DNA from: Streptomyces smyrnaeus
GTDB taxonomy: Bacteria; Actinomycetota; Actinomycetes; Streptomycetales; Streptomycetaceae
Reading direction: 5' to 3'
Length of the DNA: 64,000 bases
Assembly (NCBI RefSeq): GCF_017676345.1
Contig: NZ_JAFFZM010000010.1
Location: 1 to 64,000 of the forward strand
Under the pieces are notes generated by a model, which did not search any database, had not been told where the DNA came from, and was given only the letters and a program-made list of their open reading frames with translations. The translations under genes were made by a program, and so were the position numbers. Below, one piece after another: positions 47,088 to 56,519 of this stretch (positions are counted from its first letter, which is position 1; every line of letters starts with the position of its first letter).

Positions 47088-49496
47088 CTAGACCCGGCGT
47101 TCGAGCAGGGCCACCGGTGCGCTCCGGAAGAGGTGGCTCAACAACACGGTGCCGGACAGTTCGCGCGTGCTGCTGCCATCTGCGAGGGCGTCCCGCCAGG
47201 TGCCCTCAGGCAGCGTCAGGCTCGTGGTGCCCCAGCCGCCGTGCCGGTGCACACGCAACGACAGCCGGGTGACCGCGACCAGCACCGCACCGGTCCGTAC
47301 GAACGCCACGCAGTGCGCGGCCTGCTCGCCCTGGGCGTACAGCGGTTCGTACGCGGACGCGGCCCTGGACAGGAACAGCTCCGGGCGGTCGGCGCGCAGC
47401 CGCAGCGCAGTTGCCGTCAGCCGCGCCTTCTCCGTGTCCAGCAGACCGCGTCCGTGCCGCTCGCCCAGCACCGCCGGATCCCGGTTGTCGGGGTCCACGA
47501 GCGCCCGGTAGGTGTGCTCGGTGCCCTGGTACAGATCGGGCACGCCGGGCATCGTCAGCTGCACCAGTGCGGCCCCCAGCACGTTGGCCCGCACATGAGG
47601 GGCGAGACCGGCAGCGAAGGCGGCCGTCGCAGGTGCGTCCGCGCTGTCGCGCTGGGCGGTGACGAAGTGCTCGACGGCGGCCTCGTACTCCGCGTCCGGC
47701 TCCGTCCAGGTGGTGCGCAGCCCCGCTTCCCGTACCGCCTTCAGCAGGGCGGGCACCAGCCGTTCGGGCGGCGGCGGGAACACGCCGAGGGCGAGCGCGG
47801 TCTGCCGGTACACCCAGGCCGTGTGGCGGTCGGGCGCCGCCGAGGTGTCGGTCCGCGCCAGCAGTTCGGCCCACTGACCTGGGCACTCGCTCAGTACGGC
47901 CAGTGCGGCGCGGGCGTCACCGCTGCGTTTGGTGTCGTGTGTGGACAGCACCACGCCCGATGTGGGCCGCTCCCGCTGCATACGGGCGCAGTACGCGTGG
48001 AACCGCTCGGGCGGCACTGCCGGGCTGCCCGGCTCGCCGCCCACCTCGCACGCCGACAGCAGCGGCACATAGCGGTAGAAGGCCGCGTCCTCCACCGACT
48101 TGGCGCGCAGCGCGGAGGACAACTGCGCGAACCGCACCGGGAACCGCCTGCTGTCCGTGCCGGACCCGGTCGAGGCGTCGCCCAGCGCGAGCCGCAGTAC
48201 GGCGTCCACCGCCGCGGCCTCCTCCGCCGGCCGGAAAACCTCGCGGGCCCCTGCCGCGGCGCGCTCCAGCAGCGCGGCGTCCTCCGGCCCGGCGGGAGCG
48301 CCGTGCGCGGTGTACGGGCGGTACACCGGCAGCCGCACCAGCAGCTCGCACAGCGCGGTCCGCAGCGCCCAGGGCGCGTGGTCGTGCAGCGCCAGGTCCG
48401 GGGACGCGGCACACGCCCGGACGGCGGTACGGGTCAGCCGTTCCGTCTCGGCGGCCAGGTCGTGGGTCAGCACGCGACGGGCGGCGCGCTGCCGGGTCGC
48501 CTCCCACTCGCCCCCCAGGTCCGCCGGCACCCCGGTGAACGCCCGGTACGCCTCGACCAGTTCGCGGTGGCCGTGCGGGTCGGTGAAGAGCCCGTCCACG
48601 TGCCGGAGCGCGTCGTACCCCGTCGTGCCCGCCACCGGCCAGTCGCGGGGCAGCGCTTCCCCGTCGGCGAGGATCTTCTCCACGACCGTCCAGCGGCCCC
48701 CGCTCTGCTCGTGCAGCCGCCGCAGATAGCCGCCCGGATCGGCGAGACCGTCCGGATGGTCGACGCGCAACCCGTCGATGACGCCCTCGCGCAGCAGCTG
48801 GAGCACCTTGCGGTGGGTGGCCGCGAACACCTCCGGGTCCTCGACCCGTACCCCGATGAGCCCGGAAATGGTGAAGAATCGACGGTAGTTGAGCTCGCTC
48901 CTGCCCAGCCGCCACCACGCCAGGCGGTAGTGCTGCGCCGCGCACAGTTCGGGCAGCGGCAGCTGCTCGGTGCCCTCGCGCAGGGGCAGCACGTGATCGT
49001 GGTAGCGCAGGGTGCCGTCCTTGACCCGCATCCCGGGCAGCGCCTCGTGCAACCGCTCCCCGAGCACCGGCAGCAGCACCCGCCCGTCGCCCGCCGCCCA
49101 GTCGATGTCGAACCAGCGCGCCCAGGGGGAGGCGGGGCCCTGGCGCAGCACCTCCCACAGCGGGCGGTTCAACCGGGTGTCGGAGGGGACGGCCATATGG
49201 TTCGGCACGATGTCCAGGACCAGCCCCAGCCCGTGGGCGCGGGCGGTGGCCGCCAGCGCCCGCAGCCCGCGCTCGCCCCCCAGCTCCCGGCGCACCGAGC
49301 CGTGCTCGGTCACGTCGTAGCCGTGGGTGGAGCCCGGCACGGACGTCAGCACGGGGGACAGGTGCAGATGCGAGACGCCGAGCCGCGCCAGGTAGGGGAC
49401 GGCGCGCTCGGCGGCGGCGAACGGGAAGTCCGGCTGGAGCTGGAGGCGGTAGGTCGCCGTGGGCGTGGCCGCCGACGGAGTGCCCTCACATGTCAT
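47088..49496 (-). CDS. treY: Malto-oligosyltrehalose synthase
   Basis: GH13 transglucosylase that converts the reducing-end maltose unit of a glucan to trehalose. 802 aa. Barrel motifs: DIVPNHMAVPSD, nucleophile Asp in GLRVDHPDGLADPGGYL, acid/base Glu in VVEKILADGEALP, and STHDTKRSGDARA. N-terminal TYRLQLQPDFPF is typical. ATG at 49496 follows AGAGGG. An 8-bp hairpin (49506-49513 with 49532-49539) sits just before this ribosome-binding site on the minus strand. GlgX ends 62 nt upstream on the same strand, so they probably share an mRNA. Confidence 0.95.
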   Translation of the reverse strand: MTCEGTPSAATPTATYRLQLQPDFPFAAAERAVPYLARLGVSHLHLSPVLTSVPGSTHGYDVTEHGSVRRELGGERGLRALAATARAHGLGLVLDIVPNHMAVPSDTRLNRPLWEVLRQGPASPWARWFDIDWAAGDGRVLLPVLGERLHEALPGMRVKDGTLRYHDHVLPLREGTEQLPLPELCAAQHYRLAWWRLGRSELNYRRFFTISGLIGVRVEDPEVFAATHRKVLQLLREGVIDGLRVDHPDGLADPGGYLRRLHEQSGGRWTVVEKILADGEALPRDWPVAGTTGYDALRHVDGLFTDPHGHRELVEAYRAFTGVPADLGGEWEATRQRAARRVLTHDLAAETERLTRTAVRACAASPDLALHDHAPWALRTALCELLVRLPVYRPYTAHGAPAGPEDAALLERAAAGAREVFRPAEEAAAVDAVLRLALGDASTGSGTDSRRFPVRFAQLSSALRAKSVEDAAFYRYVPLLSACEVGGEPGSPAVPPERFHAYCARMQRERPTSGVVLSTHDTKRSGDARAALAVLSECPGQWAELLARTDTSAAPDRHTAWVYRQTALALGVFPPPPERLVPALLKAVREAGLRTTWTEPDAEYEAAVEHFVTAQRDSADAPATAAFAAGLAPHVRANVLGAALVQLTMPGVPDLYQGTEHTYRALVDPDNRDPAVLGERHGRGLLDTEKARLTATALRLRADRPELFLSRAASAYEPLYAQGEQAAHCVAFVRTGAVLVAVTRLSLRVHRHGGWGTTSLTLPEGTWRDALADGSSTRELSGTVLLSHLFRSAPVALLERRV

Positions 49497-49557
49497 ATGA
49501 GCCCTCTTTCCCGGCCGGGGACGCCCTCAGACGGGAAAGCAGGGGCCGCACCGTCGG

Positions 49558-51696
49558 TCACACCGGGCGTTGCAGCACCGCCATGCTGCGGGACTCCAGG
49601 GGCAGCTGCGCGCCCGCGGCCACCTTCGGGCCCCCTCCTTGCACGTAGGTCTCCTCCTGGGCGGTGTCGACGACGACCTCCCACTCCCGGCCGTGGTTGA
49701 CCGGGATCACGAAGTCCACCGGCTCGTGGTGGGCGTTGAACAGCAGCAGGAACGAGTCGTCCGTGATGCGCTCCCCGCGCTCGCCCGGCTCGGAGATGGC
49801 GTTGCCGTTGAGGAAGACGGTCAGGGAGCGGGTGTGGGCGGCCTGCCAGTCGCGCTGGGTCATCTCGGCGCCCTGCGGGGTGAACCAGGCGACGTCGGAG
49901 AGCTCGTCGTGGGTGCCCTCCATGGGCCGCCCGTGGAAGAAGCGGCGGCGGCGGAAGACGGGGTGGTCGCGCCGCAGCCACACCATGGCGCGCACGAAGT
50001 CGCACAGCGCCTGGTCGGGCGCACCGGACCAGTCGGTGGGGGCACCGTCGCCCGGCCACCGCACCCAGGCCAGCGGGCCGTCCTGGCAGTAGGCGTTGTT
50101 GTTGCCGTGCTGTGTGCGGCCGAACTCGTCGCCGTGGCTGAGCATCGGCACACCCTGGGACAGCATCAGCGTGGCGATCAGGTTCCGCTTCTGCCGGCGC
50201 CGCAGTGCCACCACCGAGGCGTCGTCCGTGGGCCCCTCGGCGCCGCAGTTCCAGGATCTGTTGTAGCTCTCCCCGTCGCGGTTGTCCTCGCCGTTGGCCT
50301 CGTTGTGCTTGTCGTTGTACGAGACCAGGTCGTGCAGGGTGAATCCGTCGTGGCAGGTGACGAAGTTTATGGAGGCCAGCGGGCGGCGTCCGTCGTCCTG
50401 GTAGAGGTCGGAGGAGCCGGTGAGCCGGAAGCCGAACTCGGCCATGGCACGCGGTTCGCCCCGCCACAGGTCGCGTACGGTGTCGCGGTAGCGCCCGTTC
50501 CACTCGGTCCACAGGGGCGGGAAGTTGCCCACCTGGTAGCCGCCCTCGCCCAGGTCCCACGGCTCGGCGATCAGCTTCACCTGGCTGACGACGGGATCCT
50601 GCTGCACCAGGTCGAAGAAGGAGGAGAGCCGGTCGACCTCGTGGAACTGCCGCGCCAGGGTGGCGGCCAGATCGAAGCGGAAGCCGTCCACGTGCATCTC
50701 CAGCACCCAGTAGCGCAGCGAGTCCATGATGAGCTGGAGGACGTGGGGGCTGCGCATCAGGAGTGAATTCCCCGTGCCCGTCGTGTCCAGGTAGTAGCGC
50801 CGATCGTCCGCGAGGCGGTAGTACGAGGCGTTGTCCAGTCCCCGGAAGGAGAGCGTGGGGCCGAGGTGGTTGCCTTCCGCCGTGTGGTTGTAGACGACGT
50901 CGAGGATGACCTCGATGCCTGCCTCGTGCAGCGCGCGCACGGCGTGTTTGAACTCCTGCACCTGCTGGCCGCGCTCGCCCCAGGAGGCGTAGGCGTTGTG
51001 CGGGGCGAAGAAGCCGATGGTGTTGTAGCCCCAGTAGTTGCTCAAACCCGCCTCGGCGAGCCGGTGGTCGGTGACCGACTGGTGCACCGGCATCAGCTCC
51101 AGCGCGGTGACGCCCAGCTGCGTCAGATGGGCGATGACCGCGGGGTGCGCCAGCGCCGCGTAGGTGCCGCGCAGCTCGTCCGGCAACTGCGGGTGCAGCA
51201 TGGTGAGGCCCTTCACATGTGCCTCGTAGAGCACCGTGCGGTGGTAGTCGGTGCGCGGCGGGCGGTCGTCGCCCCAGTCGAAGTAGGGGTTGATCACCAC
51301 GGAGGTCATGGTGTGCGGTGCGGAGTCGAGGTCGTTGCGCCGCTCGGGGTCGTCGAAGTGGTAGCCGAAGACGGCCTCGTTCCAGTCGACCGAGCCGCTG
51401 ATGGCCTTCGCGTACGGATCGAGCAGCAGTTTGGCGCTGTTGCAGCGCCGGCCGTTCTCCGGCGTGTACGGGCCGTGGGCGCGGAAGCCGTAGCGCTGGC
51501 CGGGCAGCACCCCGGGCAGATAGGCGTGCCGTACGAACCCGTCCGACTCGCGCAGCTCGACCGCCGTCTCCGAACCGTCCTCGTGCAGCAAGCACACCTC
51601 TACGCGCTCCGCCGCCTCGGAGAAGACGGCGAAATTGGTGCCCGCGCCGTCGTAGTTGGCCCCCAAGGGGTACGCGTGTCCCGGCCAGACCTGCAT
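49558..51696 (-). CDS. glgX: Glycogen debranching enzyme (GlgX/TreX)
   Basis: GH13 isoamylase-type enzyme that cuts alpha-1,6 branches and supplies linear chains to TreY. 712 aa. N-terminal CBM48-like domain, then ELMPVHQSVTDHRL, VVYNHTAEGNHLGP, nucleophile Asp in GFRFDLAATLAR, Glu in KLIAEPWDLGEGGYQVG and Asp in VTCHDGFTLHDLVSYNDKHN. ATG at 51696 with GGGGAAGAG upstream. First gene of a glgX-treY unit. The role in trehalose formation is inferred from linkage to treY. Confidence 0.95.
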   Translation of the reverse strand: MQVWPGHAYPLGANYDGAGTNFAVFSEAAERVEVCLLHEDGSETAVELRESDGFVRHAYLPGVLPGQRYGFRAHGPYTPENGRRCNSAKLLLDPYAKAISGSVDWNEAVFGYHFDDPERRNDLDSAPHTMTSVVINPYFDWGDDRPPRTDYHRTVLYEAHVKGLTMLHPQLPDELRGTYAALAHPAVIAHLTQLGVTALELMPVHQSVTDHRLAEAGLSNYWGYNTIGFFAPHNAYASWGERGQQVQEFKHAVRALHEAGIEVILDVVYNHTAEGNHLGPTLSFRGLDNASYYRLADDRRYYLDTTGTGNSLLMRSPHVLQLIMDSLRYWVLEMHVDGFRFDLAATLARQFHEVDRLSSFFDLVQQDPVVSQVKLIAEPWDLGEGGYQVGNFPPLWTEWNGRYRDTVRDLWRGEPRAMAEFGFRLTGSSDLYQDDGRRPLASINFVTCHDGFTLHDLVSYNDKHNEANGEDNRDGESYNRSWNCGAEGPTDDASVVALRRRQKRNLIATLMLSQGVPMLSHGDEFGRTQHGNNNAYCQDGPLAWVRWPGDGAPTDWSGAPDQALCDFVRAMVWLRRDHPVFRRRRFFHGRPMEGTHDELSDVAWFTPQGAEMTQRDWQAAHTRSLTVFLNGNAISEPGERGERITDDSFLLLFNAHHEPVDFVIPVNHGREWEVVVDTAQEETYVQGGGPKVAAGAQLPLESRSMAVLQRPV

Positions 51697-51844
51697 AGGA
51701 GTGTCTCTTCCCCATCGACGTGTCGCTACCGCACCGCGGCGGGCGCGGTGGGCCCCGTCGTCATCTTCCCCCGTCCGCCGGTGCGGTTACCGGAAGTTGA
51801 CAGGGGTTCCGGGTGCACCTGTCGGACGGCCGCAGTAGTCTTCC

Positions 51845-53218
51845 TTGATCGAACAGCGGGGGCCGAGACCGGGCGTGGAAGGCGGTGCGCAGTTGGGCGC
51901 GGGAGGGCTTGAACTCCCCCCAGGCGACGGCGGTGAGGGGCCGGAAGGCGGTGGTGCCGCCTCGGAGGCCGGAACGGCGGACGATCCCATGGGCGGGCTG
52001 GGGACGGGAGGACCGCCCGGCCGGAGGCTGGGGGAGGCGGGGCTGCAACCCGGCGCCGTCCCGCTGGCGCGCCCCATGGAGATCGGCGCGGACGTGGGCT
52101 GGAGCGAGGACGACTGGGCCGAGGTACGCACCAGGGCGCAGCGCGCCGGGCGCGCCTACGTCTGGCTGAACCTGGTCGAACAGCGGACGCGGGCCGTCGT
52201 CGCCGCCGTACTGCGGCCGATCTACGAACCCGTCCACGGCGAGGAGTGGGTGATCGCCGCGGCCGGACCGGCGGGGCAGGAGTGGGTGCAGCGGGCCGCG
52301 GCCGTACGGGAGGTCAGCCGGCGCAAGGGCTATCTCCTGGACCCCGCCGACGACACCCTCATCTCGTTCCTGACGCTGCCGCAGCTGCGCGAGTTGATGG
52401 TGCAGCACTGGCCCTGCTTCGAGCCGTACTTCGACGACCGGCGCGAGGTGGAGCTGGCGCTGGACGAACTGGAGGTGGCGCGCAGCGCCGTGGCGCGCAA
52501 CCGCGCGCTGTCCGAGACGGTGCTCGCACAGGCCGAGCGGATGTGCCGGCGGCTGCTGGAGTTGCTGGGGACCGTGCCCGAGGGGGCGGCCGCGGTCGGC
52601 CGGCTGCCGGTCGACGCCGTGGAGGAGCTGGTCGGGGACCGCTTCGCCGATGTGGTCGGTGTGCACGCCGACCGGGTGCGGCTCCAGCGGCAGCTCCCCG
52701 CCGAGGACCTGTTCGGCGGGGCGCGACGGCTGGACGCCATCGGGATCGGGCTCAATCTGCTGGTGCAGAACTACAGCGGGCGGCGGCTGGTGCGGCTGGC
52801 CGAGGCGGGCTGCCGGGTGCGGCTGCTGTTCCTCAACCCGGCCAGCAGCGCCGTGAAGCGGCGGGAGCGGGAGCTGGGCCTCAAGCGGGGCGAACTGGCC
52901 CGCTCGGTGGAGACCAACATCCTCCATATGCGGCGGGTCCGCTCCCGGCTGCGGGACCAGGCGGCCTTTGAGATCCATGTCTTCGACGAGACCCCGCGGT
53001 TCACCGCGTACATGGTCGACGGGGACGGCCCCGACGGGTTGGCAGTCGTCCAGTCGTATCTGCGCGGCGCGCGGGGGATGGAGACGCCCGTCTTCGTGCT
53101 GCGCGGTCCCGGTCGTACGGTCTCGCCGGCCGCCCGCGACGAGTCGGAGGGGGCGCTCTTCCCCGCCTACCGTGAGGAGTTCGAGTCGTTCTGGGCGGAC
53201 TCGCGGCCGGTGTCGTAG
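51845..53218 (+). CDS. HEPN-domain protein (SAV2148-like)
   Basis: 457 aa, or less if a later start is used; TTG at 51845 has no good ribosome-binding site, and GTG at 51875 is an alternative. A Gly/Glu/Pro-rich N-terminus (about 75 residues) precedes a helical domain. This domain carries RPIYEPVH (Arg124, His131), matching the R-x4-6-H pattern of HEPN ribonucleases. The C-terminal region (GARRLDAIGIGLNLLVQNYS, VRLLFLNPASSAVKRR, FTAYMVDGDGPDGLAVVQSY) has the strand order of phospholipase-D-like domains but no HxK motif. I recall the family as conserved in Streptomyces. RNase activity is possible but untested. It stands alone, upstream of a secreted protease. Confidence 0.75.
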   Translation: MIEQRGPRPGVEGGAQLGAGGLELPPGDGGEGPEGGGAASEAGTADDPMGGLGTGGPPGRRLGEAGLQPGAVPLARPMEIGADVGWSEDDWAEVRTRAQRAGRAYVWLNLVEQRTRAVVAAVLRPIYEPVHGEEWVIAAAGPAGQEWVQRAAAVREVSRRKGYLLDPADDTLISFLTLPQLRELMVQHWPCFEPYFDDRREVELALDELEVARSAVARNRALSETVLAQAERMCRRLLELLGTVPEGAAAVGRLPVDAVEELVGDRFADVVGVHADRVRLQRQLPAEDLFGGARRLDAIGIGLNLLVQNYSGRRLVRLAEAGCRVRLLFLNPASSAVKRRERELGLKRGELARSVETNILHMRRVRSRLRDQAAFEIHVFDETPRFTAYMVDGDGPDGLAVVQSYLRGARGMETPVFVLRGPGRTVSPAARDESEGALFPAYREEFESFWADSRPVS

Positions 53219-53277
53219 ATGTGCGGCAGCAGGCGGCCACCCCCGTGTGTCGTGTGTGTCACAGTCCCCCAAGTCCC

Positions 53278-53330
53278 TTGAGCCACACCGGGCAATCCGA
53301 CAGTGTTTCGAACGATCCATCGACGGATCG
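53278..53330 (+). promoter_or_regulatory. Candidate promoter and dyad upstream of the subtilisin gene
   Basis: TTGAGC (53278-53283), 17-nt spacer, CAGTGT (53301-53306), then a perfect dyad CGATCC/GGATCG (53313-53318 and 53325-53330) just after the predicted start of transcription. Confidence 0.4.
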
Positions 53331-53363
53331 GCTCGACCGCACACTTCGGAGGACTTCCTCGGC

Positions 53364-54602
53364 ATGGCACAACACGGGGCACGCCACACCAAGCGCCGGA
53401 TATCCCTCGCGATCGGCGCCGCCGTCGCCGTCGCGGGGGGAGCGACACTGCTGACCCTCCCAGCCGGTGCCGCACCTGCCGAGGGCACCGTCCTGGGGGC
53501 CGGCGCGAAGGGCGCGGTCAAGGGCGACTACATCGTGCTGCTCAAGGGCGACCCCGCCAAGGGCACCGGGGCCAGGGCGGCCACGGAGGCCGAGGACCTG
53601 TCCGACGAGTACGGCGGCAAGGTCGAGCACACCTACCACACCGCGCTCAACGGCTACTCCACCAAGGGGCTCAGCGCCGAGGACGCCCGGCGGCTGGCGG
53701 CCGACGACAAGGTGGCCAAGGTCGTCCAGGCCCGGGTGATCACCGGACAGGCCACCCAGACCGATCCGCCCTCCTGGGGACAGGACCGGGTCGACCAGGC
53801 GGCCAAGACGCTCGACAAGAAGTACGGCTACCCCGACAGCGCCGGTTCGGGCGTGCGGGCGTACGTCGTCGACAGCGGCGTGCGCGTCAGCCACCAGGAC
53901 TTCGGCGGCCGGGCCGTCAACGGCTACGACGTCGTGGACGGCGACAAGACCGCGCAGGACGGCGCCAACCACGGCACACACGTCTCCGGCACCATCGCGG
54001 GCACCAAGTACGGCATAGCCAAGAAGGCGAAGATCGTCGCCGTGCGCATCCTCGGCAACGACAACAGGGGCACCACGGCCGACGCCGTCGCCGGGATCGA
54101 CTGGATGATCAAGGACCACAAGGCCAAGGGCGGCCCGGCCGTGGCCAACATGAGCATCGGCGGCTTCAAGGACTACGCGCTGGACGAGGCCGTCGAACGA
54201 GCTGTCGCCGCGAACATCACCTGCGTCGTCGCGGCCGGCAACGACAGCGGTGACGCCTCCGCCGCCTCCCCGGCCCGGGTGCCCCAGGCCATCACGGTGG
54301 CAGCCAGCGACCAGCAGGACCGGCAGACGGACTTCTCCAACTACGGCAAGAGCGTCGACCTGTACGCCCCCGGCATCGACGTCGTCTCGGCCAGCAACAG
54401 GAGCGACACCGCCTCCATGGCCGGCTGGGGCACCTCCATGGCCACCCCGCACGTCTCGGGCGCCGCCGCCCTCTATCTGAGCCGGCACAAGACGGCCACT
54501 CCCGCGCAGGTCGCCAAGGCGCTGACGGACGGCGCGACCAAGTCGGCGATCACCAACCCGAGCACCGGCACGCCCAACAAGCTGCTGCGCGTGCCCAAGT
54601 AA
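53364..54602 (+). CDS. Secreted subtilisin-like serine protease (S8)
   Basis: 412-aa preproprotease. Signal peptide (RRISLAIGAAVAVAGGATLL, cleavage near GAAPA), an inhibitor-I9-like propeptide (about 45-120, GDYIVLLKGDPAKG, ALNGYSTKGLSAEDARRLA), then the catalytic domain with Asp in YVVDSGVRVSH, His in ANHGTHVSGTIAG and Ser in GTSMATPHVSGAA. The oxyanion Asn is in VVAAGNDSGD. ATG at 53364 with GGAGG at 53348-53352. It ends soon after the catalytic domain, without extra C-terminal domains. Probably an extracellular nutrient or developmental protease. Confidence 0.95.
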   Translation: MAQHGARHTKRRISLAIGAAVAVAGGATLLTLPAGAAPAEGTVLGAGAKGAVKGDYIVLLKGDPAKGTGARAATEAEDLSDEYGGKVEHTYHTALNGYSTKGLSAEDARRLAADDKVAKVVQARVITGQATQTDPPSWGQDRVDQAAKTLDKKYGYPDSAGSGVRAYVVDSGVRVSHQDFGGRAVNGYDVVDGDKTAQDGANHGTHVSGTIAGTKYGIAKKAKIVAVRILGNDNRGTTADAVAGIDWMIKDHKAKGGPAVANMSIGGFKDYALDEAVERAVAANITCVVAAGNDSGDASAASPARVPQAITVAASDQQDRQTDFSNYGKSVDLYAPGIDVVSASNRSDTASMAGWGTSMATPHVSGAAALYLSRHKTATPAQVAKALTDGATKSAITNPSTGTPNKLLRVPK

Positions 54603-54612
54603 CGCTCATTCA

Positions 54613-54708
54613 CGGTCATTTCTGACCGACGCCCGTGCGTAACCCCGGATTTCCGGGTAAGCGCCCACCAGGCCCGCCGCGCCCTCCCCCCACGGGGCAC
54701 GGCGGGCC
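54613..54708. terminator. Cluster of hairpins between convergent genes
   Basis: CGGTCA/TGACCG (54613-54628), CCCGG/CCGGG around 54644-54657, and a longer stem GGCCCGCCG/CGGCGGGCC (54671-54679 with 54700-54708). They separate the protease gene from the end of the sulfur operon. Confidence 0.6.
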
Positions 54709-54738
54709 GCTCCCGTACCGGCGCCGCTTCGACAGCCG

Positions 54739-55530
54739 CTACGCGGCTGCCGCTTGTGCGGTCCTTCGCCGACCGGCCACGGCCGTGTAGCGCTCGATCA
54801 CCACCCGGGCCACCTCCGGCGCCGCGCCCAGTGCCGGGGCGAGTACGTCGGCTCCGGCCTCGTGGGCTCCGGCCGCGATGCGGTCGGGGAGGCGGCCGGG
54901 GGCCAGCACATAGGGGGCGACGGCGACCCGGCGGGCTCCGGCGGCGCGCAGGTCCCGCACGGCGTCCGCCGTGCGGGGTCGAGCAGCGGAGGCGAACGCA
55001 GGCCGCACGGCACACCAACCGGTGGTACGCCGCCACTCCCGCGCGATTTCAGCGATCACTGCGCTCGCCTCCGGGTCCGAGGAACCGGCGGACGCCAGGA
55101 CGACGCCGGTCGAGTGCGCGTCGCCGGGGGGCAGCCCGGCCGCGCGCAGCCGCCGCTCCAAGGCGGCGGTCAGCAGGGGGTGCGGGCCCAGTACGTCGGC
55201 CTGCTGGACGGTCAGGTCCGGCAGCGCGGACGTCACCTCGGCCAGTACCCCCGGAATGTCGGTCTTGGCGTGGAAGGCACGGGTGAGCAGGAGCGGGACG
55301 GCCACGACCTCGCGGGTCCCGGCCGCGTACAGCCGTCCCAGCGCCCCGTGCACCGACGGCGCGTCGAAGTCCAGGTAGCTTGCCGCCACCCGGACGCCGG
55401 GCAGCCGCCGCCGTACCCGGGTGGTGAGCGCGCCGATCGTCGCGGCGTGTCTGGGGTCCCGGCTCCCGTGCGCGACGAGCAGCAGTGCGGGTGGCCGCGG
55501 GCCGGCGGGGTCCAGTGGTGCGGGGTACAT
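54739..55530 (-). CDS. CbiX/SirB-type sirohydrochlorin chelatase-like protein
   Basis: 263 aa, two tandem chelatase-like half-domains. The first has LLLVAHGSRDP with the metal-binding His, and LLLTRAFHAKTDIP with a second His; the second half is VLASAGSSDPEAS. Family members insert Co or Fe into sirohydrochlorin. Here, next to a siroheme-dependent sulfite reductase in the same operon, iron insertion is likely (inference). ATG at 55530 overlaps the permease stop by one base (TGATG). The C-terminus is Ala-rich. It is the last gene of the operon. Confidence 0.88.
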   Translation of the reverse strand: MYPAPLDPAGPRPPALLLVAHGSRDPRHAATIGALTTRVRRRLPGVRVAASYLDFDAPSVHGALGRLYAAGTREVVAVPLLLTRAFHAKTDIPGVLAEVTSALPDLTVQQADVLGPHPLLTAALERRLRAAGLPPGDAHSTGVVLASAGSSDPEASAVIAEIAREWRRTTGWCAVRPAFASAARPRTADAVRDLRAAGARRVAVAPYVLAPGRLPDRIAAGAHEAGADVLAPALGAAPEVARVVIERYTAVAGRRRTAQAAAA

Positions 55531-56519
55531 CAGCGCAGCAGCCCCCGGTGGCGCAGGACGCGCCGCTCGACGGGCGCGAAGATGAGCAGTTCGATGCCGA
55601 TGCCCACCAGCAGGATGAGCAGAATCGCCCCGAGCACCAGCGGCATGTCCTGGTAGGAGCGTCCGGTCTCCAGCAGCCGGCCCAGACCGGCGCCCAGCTC
55701 GGGGGAGGTGGCGATGAGTTCGGCCGCCATCAGGGAGCGCCAGGAGAACGCCCAGCCCTGCTTGAGGCCCGAGATGTAGCCCGGCAGCGCGGCGGGCAGC
55801 AGCACATGCCGTACGCCCCGCACTCCTGTCGCGCCGAGGACCTTTCCGGCGCGCAGATGCAGCGGATCGATCCGGTCCACGCCTGCGACCAGCCCGTTGG
55901 CGATGGAGGGGACGGCGCCGAGCAGTACCACCGCGTAGATCGTGGCGTCCGTCAGCCCGAACCAGATGATGGCGGCGGGCACCCACGCCACCGACGGCAG
56001 CGACTGCAGCCCCGACAGTATCGGCCCGATCGCCGCGCGTACCGGTCGCACCCGCGCCACCAGCAGCCCCAACGGTGTACCGACCGCCAGCGCCACCACG
56101 AAGCCCAGCGCGCCCCGTGAGACGCTCTGCCAGATGATGCTGAGGATGGTGCCCTTGTACCACTCCTCGGCCAGCGCGTCCCACACCATCAGCGGGCTCG
56201 GCAGCTGGTAGTCGGGCTTCAGGTCCAGCGCGAACGCGGTCTGCCACAGCCCCAGTACCAGGGCGACGGCCACCAGCGGCGGCAGCGCCTTGCGGCGCAG
56301 CAGGACCGGCAGCGGTGTGCGGGTCGCGGTGCGGGTGTCGAGCGCGTCGAGGCCCGCCTCCAGTCCGGCCAGGTCGCTGCCGGCCTCGCGGCCCTTCGCC
56401 GGGGCGGCGGTGGCGTCTGAGGCAGCACCCTCTGCGGCGGCACCCTCTGTGGCAGCGGCCCCTGCGGCGGACGCCACCCGTTCGTCGTCGGCTTTCGGCT
56501 GTGTCTCAGTGCTGGCCAT
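55530..56519 (-). CDS. ssuC: Sulfonate/nitrate/taurine-type ABC transporter permease
   Basis: 329 aa. Ala-rich N-terminus of about 70 residues, then six membrane segments of the SsuC/TauC family. The EAA-like loop is DRIDPLHLRAGKVLGATGVR. ATG at 56519 overlaps the ATPase stop by 14 bases, so translation is coupled. Part of the SBP-ATPase-permease set in the sulfur operon. The substrate could be sulfate, thiosulfate or sulfonates; sequence alone does not decide. Confidence 0.9.
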   Translation of the reverse strand: MASTETQPKADDERVASAAGAAATEGAAAEGAASDATAAPAKGREAGSDLAGLEAGLDALDTRTATRTPLPVLLRRKALPPLVAVALVLGLWQTAFALDLKPDYQLPSPLMVWDALAEEWYKGTILSIIWQSVSRGALGFVVALAVGTPLGLLVARVRPVRAAIGPILSGLQSLPSVAWVPAAIIWFGLTDATIYAVVLLGAVPSIANGLVAGVDRIDPLHLRAGKVLGATGVRGVRHVLLPAALPGYISGLKQGWAFSWRSLMAAELIATSPELGAGLGRLLETGRSYQDMPLVLGAILLILLVGIGIELLIFAPVERRVLRHRGLLR

